This document shows, piece after piece, positions 21,348 through 29,127 of a stretch of DNA of 29,850 nt. This DNA is from an uncultured Oscillospiraceae bacterium (GTDB lineage Bacteria; Bacillota; Clostridia; Oscillospirales; Oscillospiraceae). The translations under genes and the position numbers were made by a program. Below the pieces are notes generated by a model, which had not been told where the DNA came from, did no database searches, and worked only from the letters and a program-made list of their open reading frames with translations. Within the stretch, counting starts at the first letter, position 1. The number at the start of each line of letters is the position of its first letter. The stretch covers positions 1 to 29,850 of the forward strand of contig CAJUFJ010000043.1 in assembly GCA_910585815.1 (NCBI GenBank), written 5' to 3'.

Positions 21348-21824
21348 TTACGGCATGGCCAGCCCGTGTAAAAACCCGTCCAGCTGGGGGGAGAGGACCT
21401 CGCCGCCCACCACGGTGTTTTTGCAGATCAGCAGGTTGACCTGCACGCCGGCCTCGCCGGTGGGGTAGTTGAGCACCTCATAGGTGTACCGCTTTACCCG
21501 CTTGCCGGCGTACTTCTGCAAATCGAAGCCCTGGCCGGTCTGGAGGGCCAGATACTCGGTGTAGCTGTCGTCCATCTCCTTGGGGATAAGCAGCTCCTGG
21601 GTGGCCACGGGCTCGGGGGACACCTGCCAGCCGTAGGCGGACAGGTAGTCGATCCGGTCCTGATTGGAGCGCACCCCCTTGGGATTGGGGGAGGCCGGGG
21701 CGGAGGCCTCCCGGCTGAGGGCGTGGCCGAAATTCAGGGCGATGGCGCAGCAGCACAGCAGGGCTGCCGCCGCCACCCCCAGAGTCAGCTTCCGTTTGGG
21801 CATCTTCGCGGTTACGATCAACAC
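21348..21824 (-). CDS. DUF4830 domain-containing lipoprotein or membrane protein
   Basis: A 158-residue protein with a hydrophobic N-terminal segment (LTLGVAAAALLCCCAIAL) that could be a signal or anchor, and a DUF4830 domain: DRIDYLSAYGWQVSPEPV, LQTGQGFDLQKYAGK, YTYEVLNYP and a GG-E-LSPQLDGFLHGL tail. The GTG at 21824 has AGGAG nine bases upstream. Function of the family is unknown; it is likely outside the cytoplasm. It is the only gene on this strand here, convergent with mscS and divergent from the pseudouridine synthase. Confidence 0.8.
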   Translation of the reverse strand: MLIVTAKMPKRKLTLGVAAAALLCCCAIALNFGHALSREASAPASPNPKGVRSNQDRIDYLSAYGWQVSPEPVATQELLIPKEMDDSYTEYLALQTGQGFDLQKYAGKRVKRYTYEVLNYPTGEAGVQVNLLICKNTVVGGEVLSPQLDGFLHGLAMP

Positions 21825-21890
21825 AGCGCATATCTCCTTCCCTGGCTTGTTCTCTCTTTAAGGTATGCGGACAGGGAAGGGGATATGTCT

Positions 21891-21966
21891 GTAGGGGCGG
21901 GTATTACCCGCCCGTTCCAACGAGATATATCCTATAATCCTTCGGGCGGATAATATCCGCCCCTAC
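21891..21966. repeat. REP-like pair
   Basis: GTAGGGGCGGGTATTACCCG at one end and CGGGCGGATAATATCCGCCC plus CTAC at the other, in inverted order with a 30-bp linker. It lies between divergent DUF4830 and RsuA-family genes. Confidence 0.85.
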
Positions 21967-21988
21967 ATTTCGGAGAGGCGGCAGATTG

Positions 21989-22708
21989 ATGGAGCGTATC
22001 GACAAACTGCTGTGTTCCACCGGGCGGTGGAGCCGGAAGGAGGTAAAGGACCTGGTCCGTCAGGGCCGGGTGGCGGCCGACGGCCGGACCGTCTTCAAGC
22101 CGGAGGAGAAGGCGGACCCGGAGACCGTCCGCCTCACAGTGGACGGGGCGGAGGTAATCTGTGCCCCCTTCGTCTATGTGATGCTCCACAAGCCGGCGGG
22201 GGTGCTCTCGGCCACGGAGGACCGCTCCCAGCCCACGGTGCTGGACCTGCTCCCCCCGGAGCTGAAACGGCGGGGGCTGTTCCCGGTGGGCCGGCTGGAC
22301 AAGGACACCACCGGCCTGCTCCTCCTCACCGACGACGGCCCCCTGGCCCATGGGCTGCTGTCCCCCAGGAAGCATGTGGACAAGGTCTATCTGGCCCGGG
22401 TGGACGGCCGGGTGGACGGGGCGGACGCGGCCGCTCTGGCCGCCGGGCTGACGCTGGGGGACGGGACGGTGTGCCTCCCCGCCGGGCTGGAGCCTTTGGG
22501 GGACGGGAGCACCTGCCTGGTGACCCTGCGGGAGGGGAAGTACCACCAGGTGAAGCGGATGCTGGCCGCCCGGGGCAAGCCGGTGCTGACCCTCCACCGG
22601 CTGCGCATGGGCCCTTTGACGCTGGACGAGGGCTTAAAACCCGGAAAATGGCGGTTTTTGACCCCCCGGGAGCGGGCGGAGCTGAGGGGGCAGGAGGGGG
22701 CAATTTAA
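21989..22708 (+). CDS. Pseudouridine synthase, RsuA/RluB family
   Basis: A 239-residue rRNA pseudouridine synthase. An N-terminal S4 RNA-binding domain (about 1-48, MERIDKLLCSTGRWSRKEVK) is followed by the catalytic domain with Asp104 in GRLDKDTTGLLLLTDDG and LREGKYHQVKRMLAARG. Length fits RsuA-like 16S enzymes; RluB or RluE are also possible. The ATG at 21989 follows a GGAGAGGCGG stretch and sits just after a REP-like pair that occupies the leader. Confidence 0.9.
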   Translation: MERIDKLLCSTGRWSRKEVKDLVRQGRVAADGRTVFKPEEKADPETVRLTVDGAEVICAPFVYVMLHKPAGVLSATEDRSQPTVLDLLPPELKRRGLFPVGRLDKDTTGLLLLTDDGPLAHGLLSPRKHVDKVYLARVDGRVDGADAAALAAGLTLGDGTVCLPAGLEPLGDGSTCLVTLREGKYHQVKRMLAARGKPVLTLHRLRMGPLTLDEGLKPGKWRFLTPRERAELRGQEGAI

Positions 22709-22747
22709 TATTTTGGTCGATTTGAACAAAAAAATCGAAAAAACCTC

Positions 22748-22777
22748 TTGCCAAACAGGGGGGATACCCGTTATAAT
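22748..22777 (+). promoter_or_regulatory. Promoter of the PucR-family gene
   Basis: TTGCCA (22748-22753), an 18-base spacer, TATAAT (22772-22777), about 40 bases before the GTG start. Confidence 0.7.
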
Positions 22778-22815
22778 AGGAACAGCGTACAAAAGTTTAC
22801 GTAGGAGGGATCGCT

Positions 22816-23907
22816 GTGTCTAGCAGGATGTTTCAGGGTGTTGTACTCCAGATGAAGGACAGCATCAGCCGAACCGTAGGTGTGGTGGACGCGGAAGGGA
22901 TTGTGGTCGCCTGCAGCGAGCTCACCTGCATCGGCGAACACTGGCCCGGCGCCGTGGCCGCCATCAACGGCGCGGAAAACAATCTGGCCCGGTTCGAGGG
23001 CCGCACCTTCAAGCCCCTGGCGGGCTGGGGCGCTCAATTCGACTACGCCGCCTTTGTCAAGGGGGAGGACGAGTTGGCCGCGTCGCTGTGCGCCGTAGCC
23101 GTAGTGGCCTTTAACGGAGCAAAGACCTACTACGAGGAGAAGCACGACAAGGCCACCTTTGTCAAGAATATCATCTCCGACAATATCCTCCTTGGGGATA
23201 TCTACACCCAGGCCAAGGAGCTCCATTTCGTCTCGGAGGTGCCCCGGGCCGCCTTTCTGGTGCGGCAGCTGGGCCCCGCCGACGTGTCCGCCATCGACGT
23301 AATCCAGAACCTGTTCCCCGACAAGCAGACCGACTTTGTCATCTCCATCAACGAGACCGACGTGGCCCTCATTAAGCAGCTGCCCGAGGGGGCCGACTCC
23401 AAGGACCTGGGGAAGATTGCCAAGCAGATTGTCAACGCCGTCAGCCAGGAGCTGGGGGTGAAGGTAGTGGTGGGCATCGGCACCATCGTGCCCCACATCC
23501 GGGACTTGGCCCGGGCCTATAAGGAGGCCGGGGTGGCCATCGACGTGGGCAAGGTGTTCGACACCGAGAAGACCGTTATCAACTACGAGAACCTGGGCAT
23601 CGGCCGGCTGATTTACCAGCTGCCCACCATCCTGTGCCAGATGTTCCTTCAGGAGGTCTTCAAAAAGAGCCCCATCGACGCCCTGGACCAGGAGACCCTG
23701 CTCACCATCAACAAGTTCTTTGAGAACAACCTGAACGTGTCCGAGACCGCCCGGAAGCTGTTTGTCCACCGGAACACCCTGGTGTACCGGCTGGAGAAGA
23801 TTAAAAAGCTCACCGGCCTGGACCTGCGGGAGTTTGACGACGCTATCACCTTTAAGGTGGCCCTGATGGTCAAGAAGTACCTGATCTCCCGGGGGATCGA
23901 ATCCTGA
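22816..23907 (+). CDS. CdaR/PucR family transcriptional regulator
   Basis: A 363-residue regulator. The N-terminal part (about 1-130) is a sugar-diacid-recognition-like sensory domain (MFQGVVLQMKDSISRTVGVVD), the middle a GGDEF-like region (about 145-260), and the C-terminus the PucR helix-turn-helix, with NLNVSETARKLFVHRNTLVYRL and EKIKKLTGLDLREFDDAI. The GTG start has AGGAGG seven bases upstream. Targets are unknown; no metabolic genes of the usual type (glycerate, purine) flank it. Confidence 0.85.
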   Translation: MSSRMFQGVVLQMKDSISRTVGVVDAEGIVVACSELTCIGEHWPGAVAAINGAENNLARFEGRTFKPLAGWGAQFDYAAFVKGEDELAASLCAVAVVAFNGAKTYYEEKHDKATFVKNIISDNILLGDIYTQAKELHFVSEVPRAAFLVRQLGPADVSAIDVIQNLFPDKQTDFVISINETDVALIKQLPEGADSKDLGKIAKQIVNAVSQELGVKVVVGIGTIVPHIRDLARAYKEAGVAIDVGKVFDTEKTVINYENLGIGRLIYQLPTILCQMFLQEVFKKSPIDALDQETLLTINKFFENNLNVSETARKLFVHRNTLVYRLEKIKKLTGLDLREFDDAITFKVALMVKKYLISRGIES

Positions 23908-23920
23908 ATTTGTATTTTAT

Positions 23921-23954
23921 CAGCGCCGCCTTGACAGACGGCGCTGAAATTTTT
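23921..23954 (+). terminator. Terminator or attenuator before the WG-repeat gene
   Basis: CAGCGCCG (23921-23928) pairs with CGGCGCTG (23939-23946), followed by AAATTTTT. The T-run touches the AAGGAGG ribosome site of the next gene, so the hairpin lies in both the 3' end of one gene and the leader of the next. Confidence 0.7.
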
Positions 23955-23969
23955 AAGGAGGAAAACAGC

Positions 23970-25439
23970 ATGAGAAAGAAAATGCTTTCCCTGGTGCTGG
24001 CCCTGATTATGGTGCTGGCTCTGCTCCCGGTCTCCACCGTAGCGGCGAATGCCACTGTTACCCAGGTCATCCCCTTTATATATGACGATGTGGATAATTT
24101 TTCTGAAGGCCTTGCGGTGGTAAAGCTGGGTGGTATGTGGAGCTTCATCGACAAGACAGGCAGGGAGGTCGTGCCTTTCAAGTATGATGCAGTGTATCAT
24201 TTCTCTGAAGGACTTGCGGCGGTGAAGCTGGACGGCAAGTTTGGCTTCATTGATAAGGCTGGAAAAGAGGTCGTATCCTGCCAGTATGACGAAACATGGG
24301 GCTTTGCCGATGGTCTGGCAGCGGTGGAGCTAAACGGTAAGTGGGGCTATATCGATAAGACGGGGAAAGTGGTCATCCCCTTTCATTATGACGACACATT
24401 TAATTTCTTCGATGGCTTTGCGGCGGTGAAACGGAACGGCAAGTGGGGGTACATCGACAAGACGGGCAAGGAAATCGTGCCCTGCATATATGATAATGCG
24501 GGTGACTTCTCCGATGGCCTTGCTCCGGTGGGGATTTGGGGATTTTCCAGCTATAAGTGGGGCTTCATCGACAAGATGGGTAAGGTGATCGTACCTTGCA
24601 AGTATGATGATGCGTGGTTCTTCTCCGAGGGTTTGGTACGGGTGAAATTGAACGGAAAATGGGGCTACCTTGATAATACGGGGAAAGAAATTATTCCCCT
24701 TAAATATGACGAAGCATATAATTTCTTTGATGGCCTTGCGGTGGTGGGGCTAAACGATAAATATGGCTACATAGACAAGACGGGTAAGGAGACCATCTCC
24801 CTCAAATTTGATGATGCGTATAATTTTTTTGATGGCCTTGCGGCAGTGAAGATGAATGGCAAGTGGGGATATATCAACAGGATGGGCGAGGAGGTTGTGC
24901 CCTGTCAGTATGACGATGCGGGTGACATCTCCGAGGGGTTGGCGGCAGTAAAGTTGAACGGAAAGTGGGGCTTTATCTCGGTTAGCGGCGCTTCCACACC
25001 CCAGCAACCCGCCAGAACGACCGCATCTCCCACCAACGACAGTCTGACCTGCGACGGTGCGGCGCAGAACCCCACAGTGTACAAGATCGGCGGCAGCAAC
25101 TATTTCAAAATTCGTGACGTGGCGGCAATGCTGGACGGCACCGGGAAGCAGTTCGCCGTGGGCTATGACGGGCAGTTGAAATCTGTCACCGCCACCACCG
25201 GACAGGGCTATGCCAAGCAGCCCGGCGACCTGGCCGGCGCGCCCGCCGGAGGGAACAAGACCGCCGAAATCAGCAGCGATACCATCTATGTCAATGGTGA
25301 AAAGGTGGACGCCGAGGTCTATAAGATTGACGGCAGCAACTATTTCAAGCTTCGCGACCTGGGCAAGGCTCTGGACTTCTATGTGGGCTGGAGCCAGGAA
25401 CGGGGCGTGTATATCGAGACAGACAAGTCCTATTCCTGA
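23970..25439 (+). CDS. Secreted WG-repeat protein with stalk-like C-terminus
   Basis: A 489-residue protein with a signal peptide (MRKKMLSLVLALIMVLALLP...VAA). Nine WG repeats of about 33-34 residues follow (about 30-345), each with the pattern YD-x-FSEGLAAVKLNGKWGYIDKTGKE; the fifth has an insertion with FSSYKW. Two related segments close it, SNYFKIRDVAAML and SNYFKLRDLGKAL, as in copper-amine-oxidase-N-like stalk domains of Clostridia. It is probably exported and binds something at the surface; no target is known. AGGAGG lies eight bases before the ATG. Codon use is less GC-rich than in neighbours, which may reflect repeat expansion or transfer. Confidence 0.88.
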   Translation: MRKKMLSLVLALIMVLALLPVSTVAANATVTQVIPFIYDDVDNFSEGLAVVKLGGMWSFIDKTGREVVPFKYDAVYHFSEGLAAVKLDGKFGFIDKAGKEVVSCQYDETWGFADGLAAVELNGKWGYIDKTGKVVIPFHYDDTFNFFDGFAAVKRNGKWGYIDKTGKEIVPCIYDNAGDFSDGLAPVGIWGFSSYKWGFIDKMGKVIVPCKYDDAWFFSEGLVRVKLNGKWGYLDNTGKEIIPLKYDEAYNFFDGLAVVGLNDKYGYIDKTGKETISLKFDDAYNFFDGLAAVKMNGKWGYINRMGEEVVPCQYDDAGDISEGLAAVKLNGKWGFISVSGASTPQQPARTTASPTNDSLTCDGAAQNPTVYKIGGSNYFKIRDVAAMLDGTGKQFAVGYDGQLKSVTATTGQGYAKQPGDLAGAPAGGNKTAEISSDTIYVNGEKVDAEVYKIDGSNYFKLRDLGKALDFYVGWSQERGVYIETDKSYS

Positions 25440-25446
25440 GCAGAAA

Positions 25447-25480
25447 ACAGCGCCGCCCAGCCGGGCGGCGCTGTTCTTCT
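25447..25480. terminator. Bidirectional terminator between WG-repeat gene and rqcH
   Basis: ACAGCGCCGCCC (25447-25458) pairs perfectly with GGGCGGCGCTGT (25463-25474), loop AGCC. T-rich sequence follows on both strands, serving the two convergent genes. Confidence 0.85.
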
Positions 25481-25487
25481 GCCTGAT

Positions 25488-27266
25488 TTACTTGATGGTG
25501 CCGTTTACCCGCAGCCGTCGGGCCAGTTCCCCGTCCGGGGTGACCTGGGCGGTCTCATAGGTGGTGTAAATCACCATGCCGGGCCGGGCGCCCCCCGGCT
25601 TTTTCACATACCGGACGGGGGTGTAGTCCACCGGCACCTTGCTGCTATCCCGGGCCTGAGAGAACCAGGCGGCCAGAACGGCGGCCTCGTTGAGGCTTTG
25701 CAGGTCGGGCGCTCCCCCCTCAGTCCACAGGATGACGTGGGAGCCGTGTATCTTCTGGGTGTGGAACCAGATATCCCCCTTACCGGCCAGCTTGCAGGTG
25801 AGCAGGTCATTTTGACTGTTGTTCTTGCCCACCGAGATGCGCAGGCCGGAGGTTGACATAAATTCCATGGGCTTGGAGGTGACCCGCTTTACCCGGTCCT
25901 TGGCCTTGGCGGGGCGGCGGAGATAGCCGGTGTCGGCCAGCTCCTGTCGGATTTCCGCCAGGTCTCGCTCCCCCTCGGCCAGGGAGATGTTTTCCAGCAC
26001 GCTGTTCAGGTAGTCCAGCTCGTGCTGGCCCTTCTCCAGCTGGATGGTGAGCATCTCCTCCGCCTTTTTGGCCCGGTTGTAGTCCTTGTAATACTTGGCG
26101 GCGTTCTGCTGTGGGGTGAGGAGAGGGTCCAGCCTGATTTCGATTTCCTTCCCCTCGGGATCGTAAAAGTCCACCGCCCGGAGACGGGCCATGCCCTTGG
26201 ACATCTGGTAAAAATTACTGGTGAGGATGTCCCCCAGCTGGCGGAGCCGGTCCCGGTCCCGGGTGGCGGCCAGCTCCTTCTCCTGGTTGGCAATCTTCCG
26301 GGCGGTGCGGTCCCGGGCGTTGGTGACCGATTTAATCAGGTCCTGCCCCCGCTGCCTGATCCGGTCCTGACGCTCCCGCTGCTCAAAGAAGGCGTCCAGC
26401 AGGGGGGAGAAGGCGGGCCAGCCCTCCACCTGGGCGGCCCCCTCGTACTGGCCCACGGGCAGAAAGGTGAAGTCCCGGGGGCGGCCATCCATAGAGATCA
26501 TGGTGGGGGCGTACCGCCCCGTAGTAACCGCCTCCCGCAGCTCCTCCAGCCGGTCCAGCAGCCGGGCGCAGCCCTCAGGGCCCAGGGCGTTGAGGCGCAC
26601 ATCGGCGGCCCCGCCGGCCCGGTGGGCCAGCTCCCGGCAGAGCAGGGGGGACAGCCCCCCGAAGGTGTCCAGAAGCCAGCGGTCGGCTTGGGCCTCCTGG
26701 GGGGCGGCGGCCAGCAGGGCCTCCAGCCGTTCCCGGTCCGCAGTGAGGGGATTTTCCTTGTCCATGCCGGGGGGGAGGCGGTAGAACATCCCCGGCTGAA
26801 GGACCCGGCCGGCGGTGAGATCGCCCCCGGTGTGGCGGATGCAGTCCAGGATGCGGCCGTCGCCGTCCAGCAGGAGGAGGTTGGTCCGGTGGCTGATGGC
26901 CTCCAGCACCAGCCGGTGCTCCACCCGGTCGCCCAGCTCGTTCAGCGCCTCGAAGCGCAGAGCGGCCACCCGCTCCAGGGGAGTCTGGACAATCTCCAGC
27001 AGCCGTGCCCCGGACATGTGCTTGCGCAGCAGCATGCAGAACATGGGGGGCTTCTCCGGGTTCTCCAGGGGCAGGGTGGTCAGGTGGAGCCGGGGATGGG
27101 CCGGGTTGGCCGACAGCAGCAGGCGCACATTGCCCACGCTCTGGGTCCGCAGGGCCAGCACCACCTCGTCCCGGCCGGGCTGGTAGATCTTGTCCACCCG
27201 GGCCCCGGCCAGGCTGGTATTCAGTTCATGAATCACGCCCGACAGGCATAACGCGTCTAACGGCAT
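25488..27266 (-). CDS. rqcH: Rqc2/RqcH-type NFACT ribosome rescue protein
   Basis: A 592-residue NFACT protein. In Bacillus subtilis, RqcH binds stalled 50S subunits and adds C-terminal Ala tails to trapped peptides. The N-terminal NFACT-N domain holds Asp113-Arg114 in LGDRVEH, matching the functional DR motif. A coiled-coil section (about 290-440) and the C-terminal NFACT-R domain, with SVGKNNSQNDLLTCKLAGKG in outline and IWFHTQKIHGSHVIL, follow. The ATG at 27266 has AGAGGTGA upstream; a GTG three codons earlier lies inside that site. Fibronectin-binding protein A is an older name for the family. Confidence 0.93.
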   Translation of the reverse strand: MPLDALCLSGVIHELNTSLAGARVDKIYQPGRDEVVLALRTQSVGNVRLLLSANPAHPRLHLTTLPLENPEKPPMFCMLLRKHMSGARLLEIVQTPLERVAALRFEALNELGDRVEHRLVLEAISHRTNLLLLDGDGRILDCIRHTGGDLTAGRVLQPGMFYRLPPGMDKENPLTADRERLEALLAAAPQEAQADRWLLDTFGGLSPLLCRELAHRAGGAADVRLNALGPEGCARLLDRLEELREAVTTGRYAPTMISMDGRPRDFTFLPVGQYEGAAQVEGWPAFSPLLDAFFEQRERQDRIRQRGQDLIKSVTNARDRTARKIANQEKELAATRDRDRLRQLGDILTSNFYQMSKGMARLRAVDFYDPEGKEIEIRLDPLLTPQQNAAKYYKDYNRAKKAEEMLTIQLEKGQHELDYLNSVLENISLAEGERDLAEIRQELADTGYLRRPAKAKDRVKRVTSKPMEFMSTSGLRISVGKNNSQNDLLTCKLAGKGDIWFHTQKIHGSHVILWTEGGAPDLQSLNEAAVLAAWFSQARDSSKVPVDYTPVRYVKKPGGARPGMVIYTTYETAQVTPDGELARRLRVNGTIK

Positions 27267-27290
27267 GGAAATCACCTCTTGGGATCATTT

Positions 27291-27364
27291 GTAGGGGCGG
27301 ACATTGTCCGCCCGCTTTTACAGACCTGGCTGTTTGACTGCGGGCGCACACTGTGCGCCCCTAC
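27291..27364. repeat. REP-like pair, copy A of the flanking twins
   Basis: Outer GTAGGGGCGG/CCGCCCCTAC-type ends with two palindromes (GGACATTGTCC and GCACACTGTGC cores) and a 26-bp linker. It is identical at 72 of 74 positions to 28276-28349. Its right end supplies the TAG stop codon of the gene at 27361-27711. Confidence 0.9.
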
Positions 27365-27711
27365 AGCGGTGCGCTGATGGTTCGGATTACCTCAATCTTT
27401 CCCACAATATGGCGGTTGAACTCCGTCAGCTCACCGGCGGGAATCCAGTACTCCTGATGGTAGGAGCGCCCCACCGTCTGAACCTCATAGCGGGACAAAA
27501 AGCCATCGTCCACCTCAAAGCGGGTGACGTAGCCCTTAAATCCGGAGGCTGGGTCCTTTGTGTTCCATTTGCCGGCGATTTCAGCGGCGTACTGCTCATT
27601 GAGTACCGGATAAAAAATGGGCTGCTCCGGCAGACGGGGCGGAAAGGCGGTGTATCCGCTCTCCCGGATGAGAGCAAGCTCCTGCTCACCGACGGGGCGG
27701 TATAAAATCAT
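27361..27711 (-). CDS. Small uncharacterised protein beside a SUKH gene (crystallin J1-annotated type)
   Basis: A 116-residue protein without signal or membrane segments. FPPRLPEQPIFYPVLNEQYA (about 22-41) and a FNRHIVGKIEVI tail look like the small proteins often labelled ADP-ribosylation/crystallin J1; that label comes from automatic annotation and says little about function. AGGAGG lies seven bases before the ATG and overlaps the SUKH stop, so the two are co-translated. The last two residues and the stop come from the REP-like repeat. It may be an immunity protein or partner of the SUKH protein; this is inference. Confidence 0.6.
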   Translation of the reverse strand: MILYRPVGEQELALIRESGYTAFPPRLPEQPIFYPVLNEQYAAEIAGKWNTKDPASGFKGYVTRFEVDDGFLSRYEVQTVGRSYHQEYWIPAGELTEFNRHIVGKIEVIRTISAPL

Positions 27712-27723
27712 GCTGGGACCTCC

Positions 27724-28257
27724 TTAATAGGGAAATTCCGCGTAATAGTCCACACGGTCTCCATCAGTCAGCCAGCGATCGAACCAGCCCAGAAAATCCT
27801 GGCGCTGGCAGCAGGGCTGGGTCCCCATCTCGCACAGGCTCCAGACCTCGCCCCGGCAGGGGCCGGTAATAATCAGCTGGAAGGTCTGGCCACAGCCAAT
27901 GTCGATGAGCTCCAGCGTCCCCTGCTGAACCTGTTGCCAGAACTCGTCGGAGAGGGGCTCGTCCCCTTCGAGTTCATATTCTGTAAAGGGGAAGGGAGCG
28001 GCATAGTTTTCGATTTCCCGGTTTGCCTCAAGGGGCAAAAGCTGGTAAGAGGGGGAATCGTCAAACATATAACAGCCATTGCCCACCTCCAGCAGGAAGC
28101 GGCGGTAGCTCTCGGGCAGGGTGATCTGGTGCTTTTGCTCAAAGGCGCGGATTTGTTCCTCGGAGAGCACCGGACCCATTTGAATCTTTTGAAGCTGGAT
28201 TTCCTCCTTGATATGGGCTAAAACGGCGTCATATTCTTCCGGCTTGTACACTGGCAT
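27724..28257 (-). CDS. SMI1/KNR4 (SUKH-1) family protein
   Basis: A 177-residue SUKH-1 domain protein: LSEEQIRAFEQKHQITLPESYRRFLLEVGNG (about 34-64, in outline) is the family N-terminal motif, and DIGCGQTFQLIITGPCRGEVW a typical central segment. Many SUKH proteins are immunity proteins against polymorphic contact-dependent toxins, others have unknown roles. A strong GGAGGAGG precedes the ATG. It is followed by the small gene at 27361 and lies between two nearly identical repeats. No toxin gene is present in the window. Confidence 0.88.
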   Translation of the reverse strand: MPVYKPEEYDAVLAHIKEEIQLQKIQMGPVLSEEQIRAFEQKHQITLPESYRRFLLEVGNGCYMFDDSPSYQLLPLEANREIENYAAPFPFTEYELEGDEPLSDEFWQQVQQGTLELIDIGCGQTFQLIITGPCRGEVWSLCEMGTQPCCQRQDFLGWFDRWLTDGDRVDYYAEFPY

Positions 28258-28275
28258 GGTCTATTCCTCCTCCAT

Positions 28276-28349
28276 GTAGGGGCGGACATTGTCCGCCCGC
28301 TTTTACGGATCTGGCTGTTTGACTGCGGGCGCACACTGTGCGCCCCTAC
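28276..28349. repeat. REP-like pair, copy B of the flanking twins
   Basis: Seventy-four bases, two substitutions from 27291-27364. It forms the leader of the SUKH gene on one side and the stop codon of the gene at 28346-28630 on the other. Confidence 0.9.
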
Positions 28350-28630
28350 AGAGGCATCCGCATTAAAATTAGCTTAACAGCCTTATATCCAGCCTCTGTT
28401 TTAATCATATCTGCTGCACACTGGTTGTCGAGAGCTGGAACCTTTCTATAAATCCATTTGGAAGATTGAGCGCCAAGGACCCCCTTGATAACTTTCGCAA
28501 GCTCAGCTGGGATGCCGGGCAGCTCGTTTTCCTCGACAGAAATGCCATCAAAATGCTGAGAAAAATTACAGTACTCCGACTCTAGGGAGTCAAATATCGT
28601 CGCTAATTCCTTGATTTTATGGCGTTCCAC
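28346..28630 (-). CDS. Small protein, possibly a MbcA/ParS/Xre-type antitoxin fragment
   Basis: A 94-residue protein. Its end, VPALDNQCAADMIKTEAGYK plus AVKLILMRM, resembles the close of MbcA/ParS/Xre antitoxin domains (P-x-L-...-TEAG-...-VxxxLxRI), but this is a weak match. It starts with GTG at 28630 with GGAGG six bases upstream, two bases after the mrnC stop. Its last residue and stop codon (CTG TAG) are supplied by the REP-like repeat, so the original C-terminus may have been cut short. No toxin partner is adjacent. Confidence 0.5.
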   Translation of the reverse strand: MERHKIKELATIFDSLESEYCNFSQHFDGISVEENELPGIPAELAKVIKGVLGAQSSKWIYRKVPALDNQCAADMIKTEAGYKAVKLILMRMPL

Positions 28631-28631
28631 A

Positions 28632-29033
28632 TTAGTCCTCCATCATAATTGCAAATAGCTCGTTCAGCCGCTGGGTCCTCCCCTGGAGATACAGCCAGCC
28701 AAACAGAGCTTCCAGGCCGGTGGCGGTCTGGTATTGGGCCCGGCTGGCCGCCTTGGGGATGGAGTGGGGGGCGGTGTTCCGGCCCCGGCGGAAGACGTCT
28801 GCCTCCTCGTCGGTGAGGAGGGGCTGAATTTTTTCAAAACGCTCCGCCTGGGCGGGGGCGGCTACGTATTTTACCGTGGCCCGATGCAGGTCCTTGGCCT
28901 TGGCCTTGCCGTGGAGCACCAGCCAGGAGCGGACCATCACCTCATAGACCCCGTCCCCCAGGTGGGCCAGCCCCAGGGTGGACAGGGAGAGCAGGGCATC
29001 CTGGTCGATATTTATGTGGAAGTAATCGGTCAT
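28632..29033 (-). CDS. mrnC: Mini-ribonuclease 3 (Mini-III)
   Basis: A 133-residue RNase III-type nuclease lacking the double-stranded RNA-binding domain; in Bacillus it matures 23S rRNA. LAHLGDGVYEVMVRSW (about 22-37) contains the catalytic Asp27 and Glu31; the partner acidic patch is in GLEALFGWLYL (about 107-117). GGGAG lies nine bases before the ATG. It is usually next to cysS; here it stands with a promoter of its own. Confidence 0.93.
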   Translation of the reverse strand: MTDYFHINIDQDALLSLSTLGLAHLGDGVYEVMVRSWLVLHGKAKAKDLHRATVKYVAAPAQAERFEKIQPLLTDEEADVFRRGRNTAPHSIPKAASRAQYQTATGLEALFGWLYLQGRTQRLNELFAIMMED

Positions 29034-29063
29034 AGCGGCGTGCTCCCTTCGGAAATTGGGATG

Positions 29064-29092
29064 ATTTTACCACATTTCTGTGGGAATAGCAA
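29064..29092 (-). promoter_or_regulatory. mrnC promoter with a dyad in its spacer
   Basis: Read on the minus strand: TTGCTA (29092-29087), 17-base spacer, TAAAAT (29069-29064). CCACA-TTTC-TGTGG (29070-29083) is a perfect dyad in the spacer and may be a protein-binding site. Confidence 0.6.
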
Positions 29093-29127
29093 GTAGGGAC
29101 GCATCACGGGAGCGTCCAAACGCAGAG

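Noticed and set aside
22012..22725. Gly-rich frame overlapping the RsuA-family gene
   Set aside because: The overlapping frame has the S4 domain and catalytic Asp motif; this one has neither.
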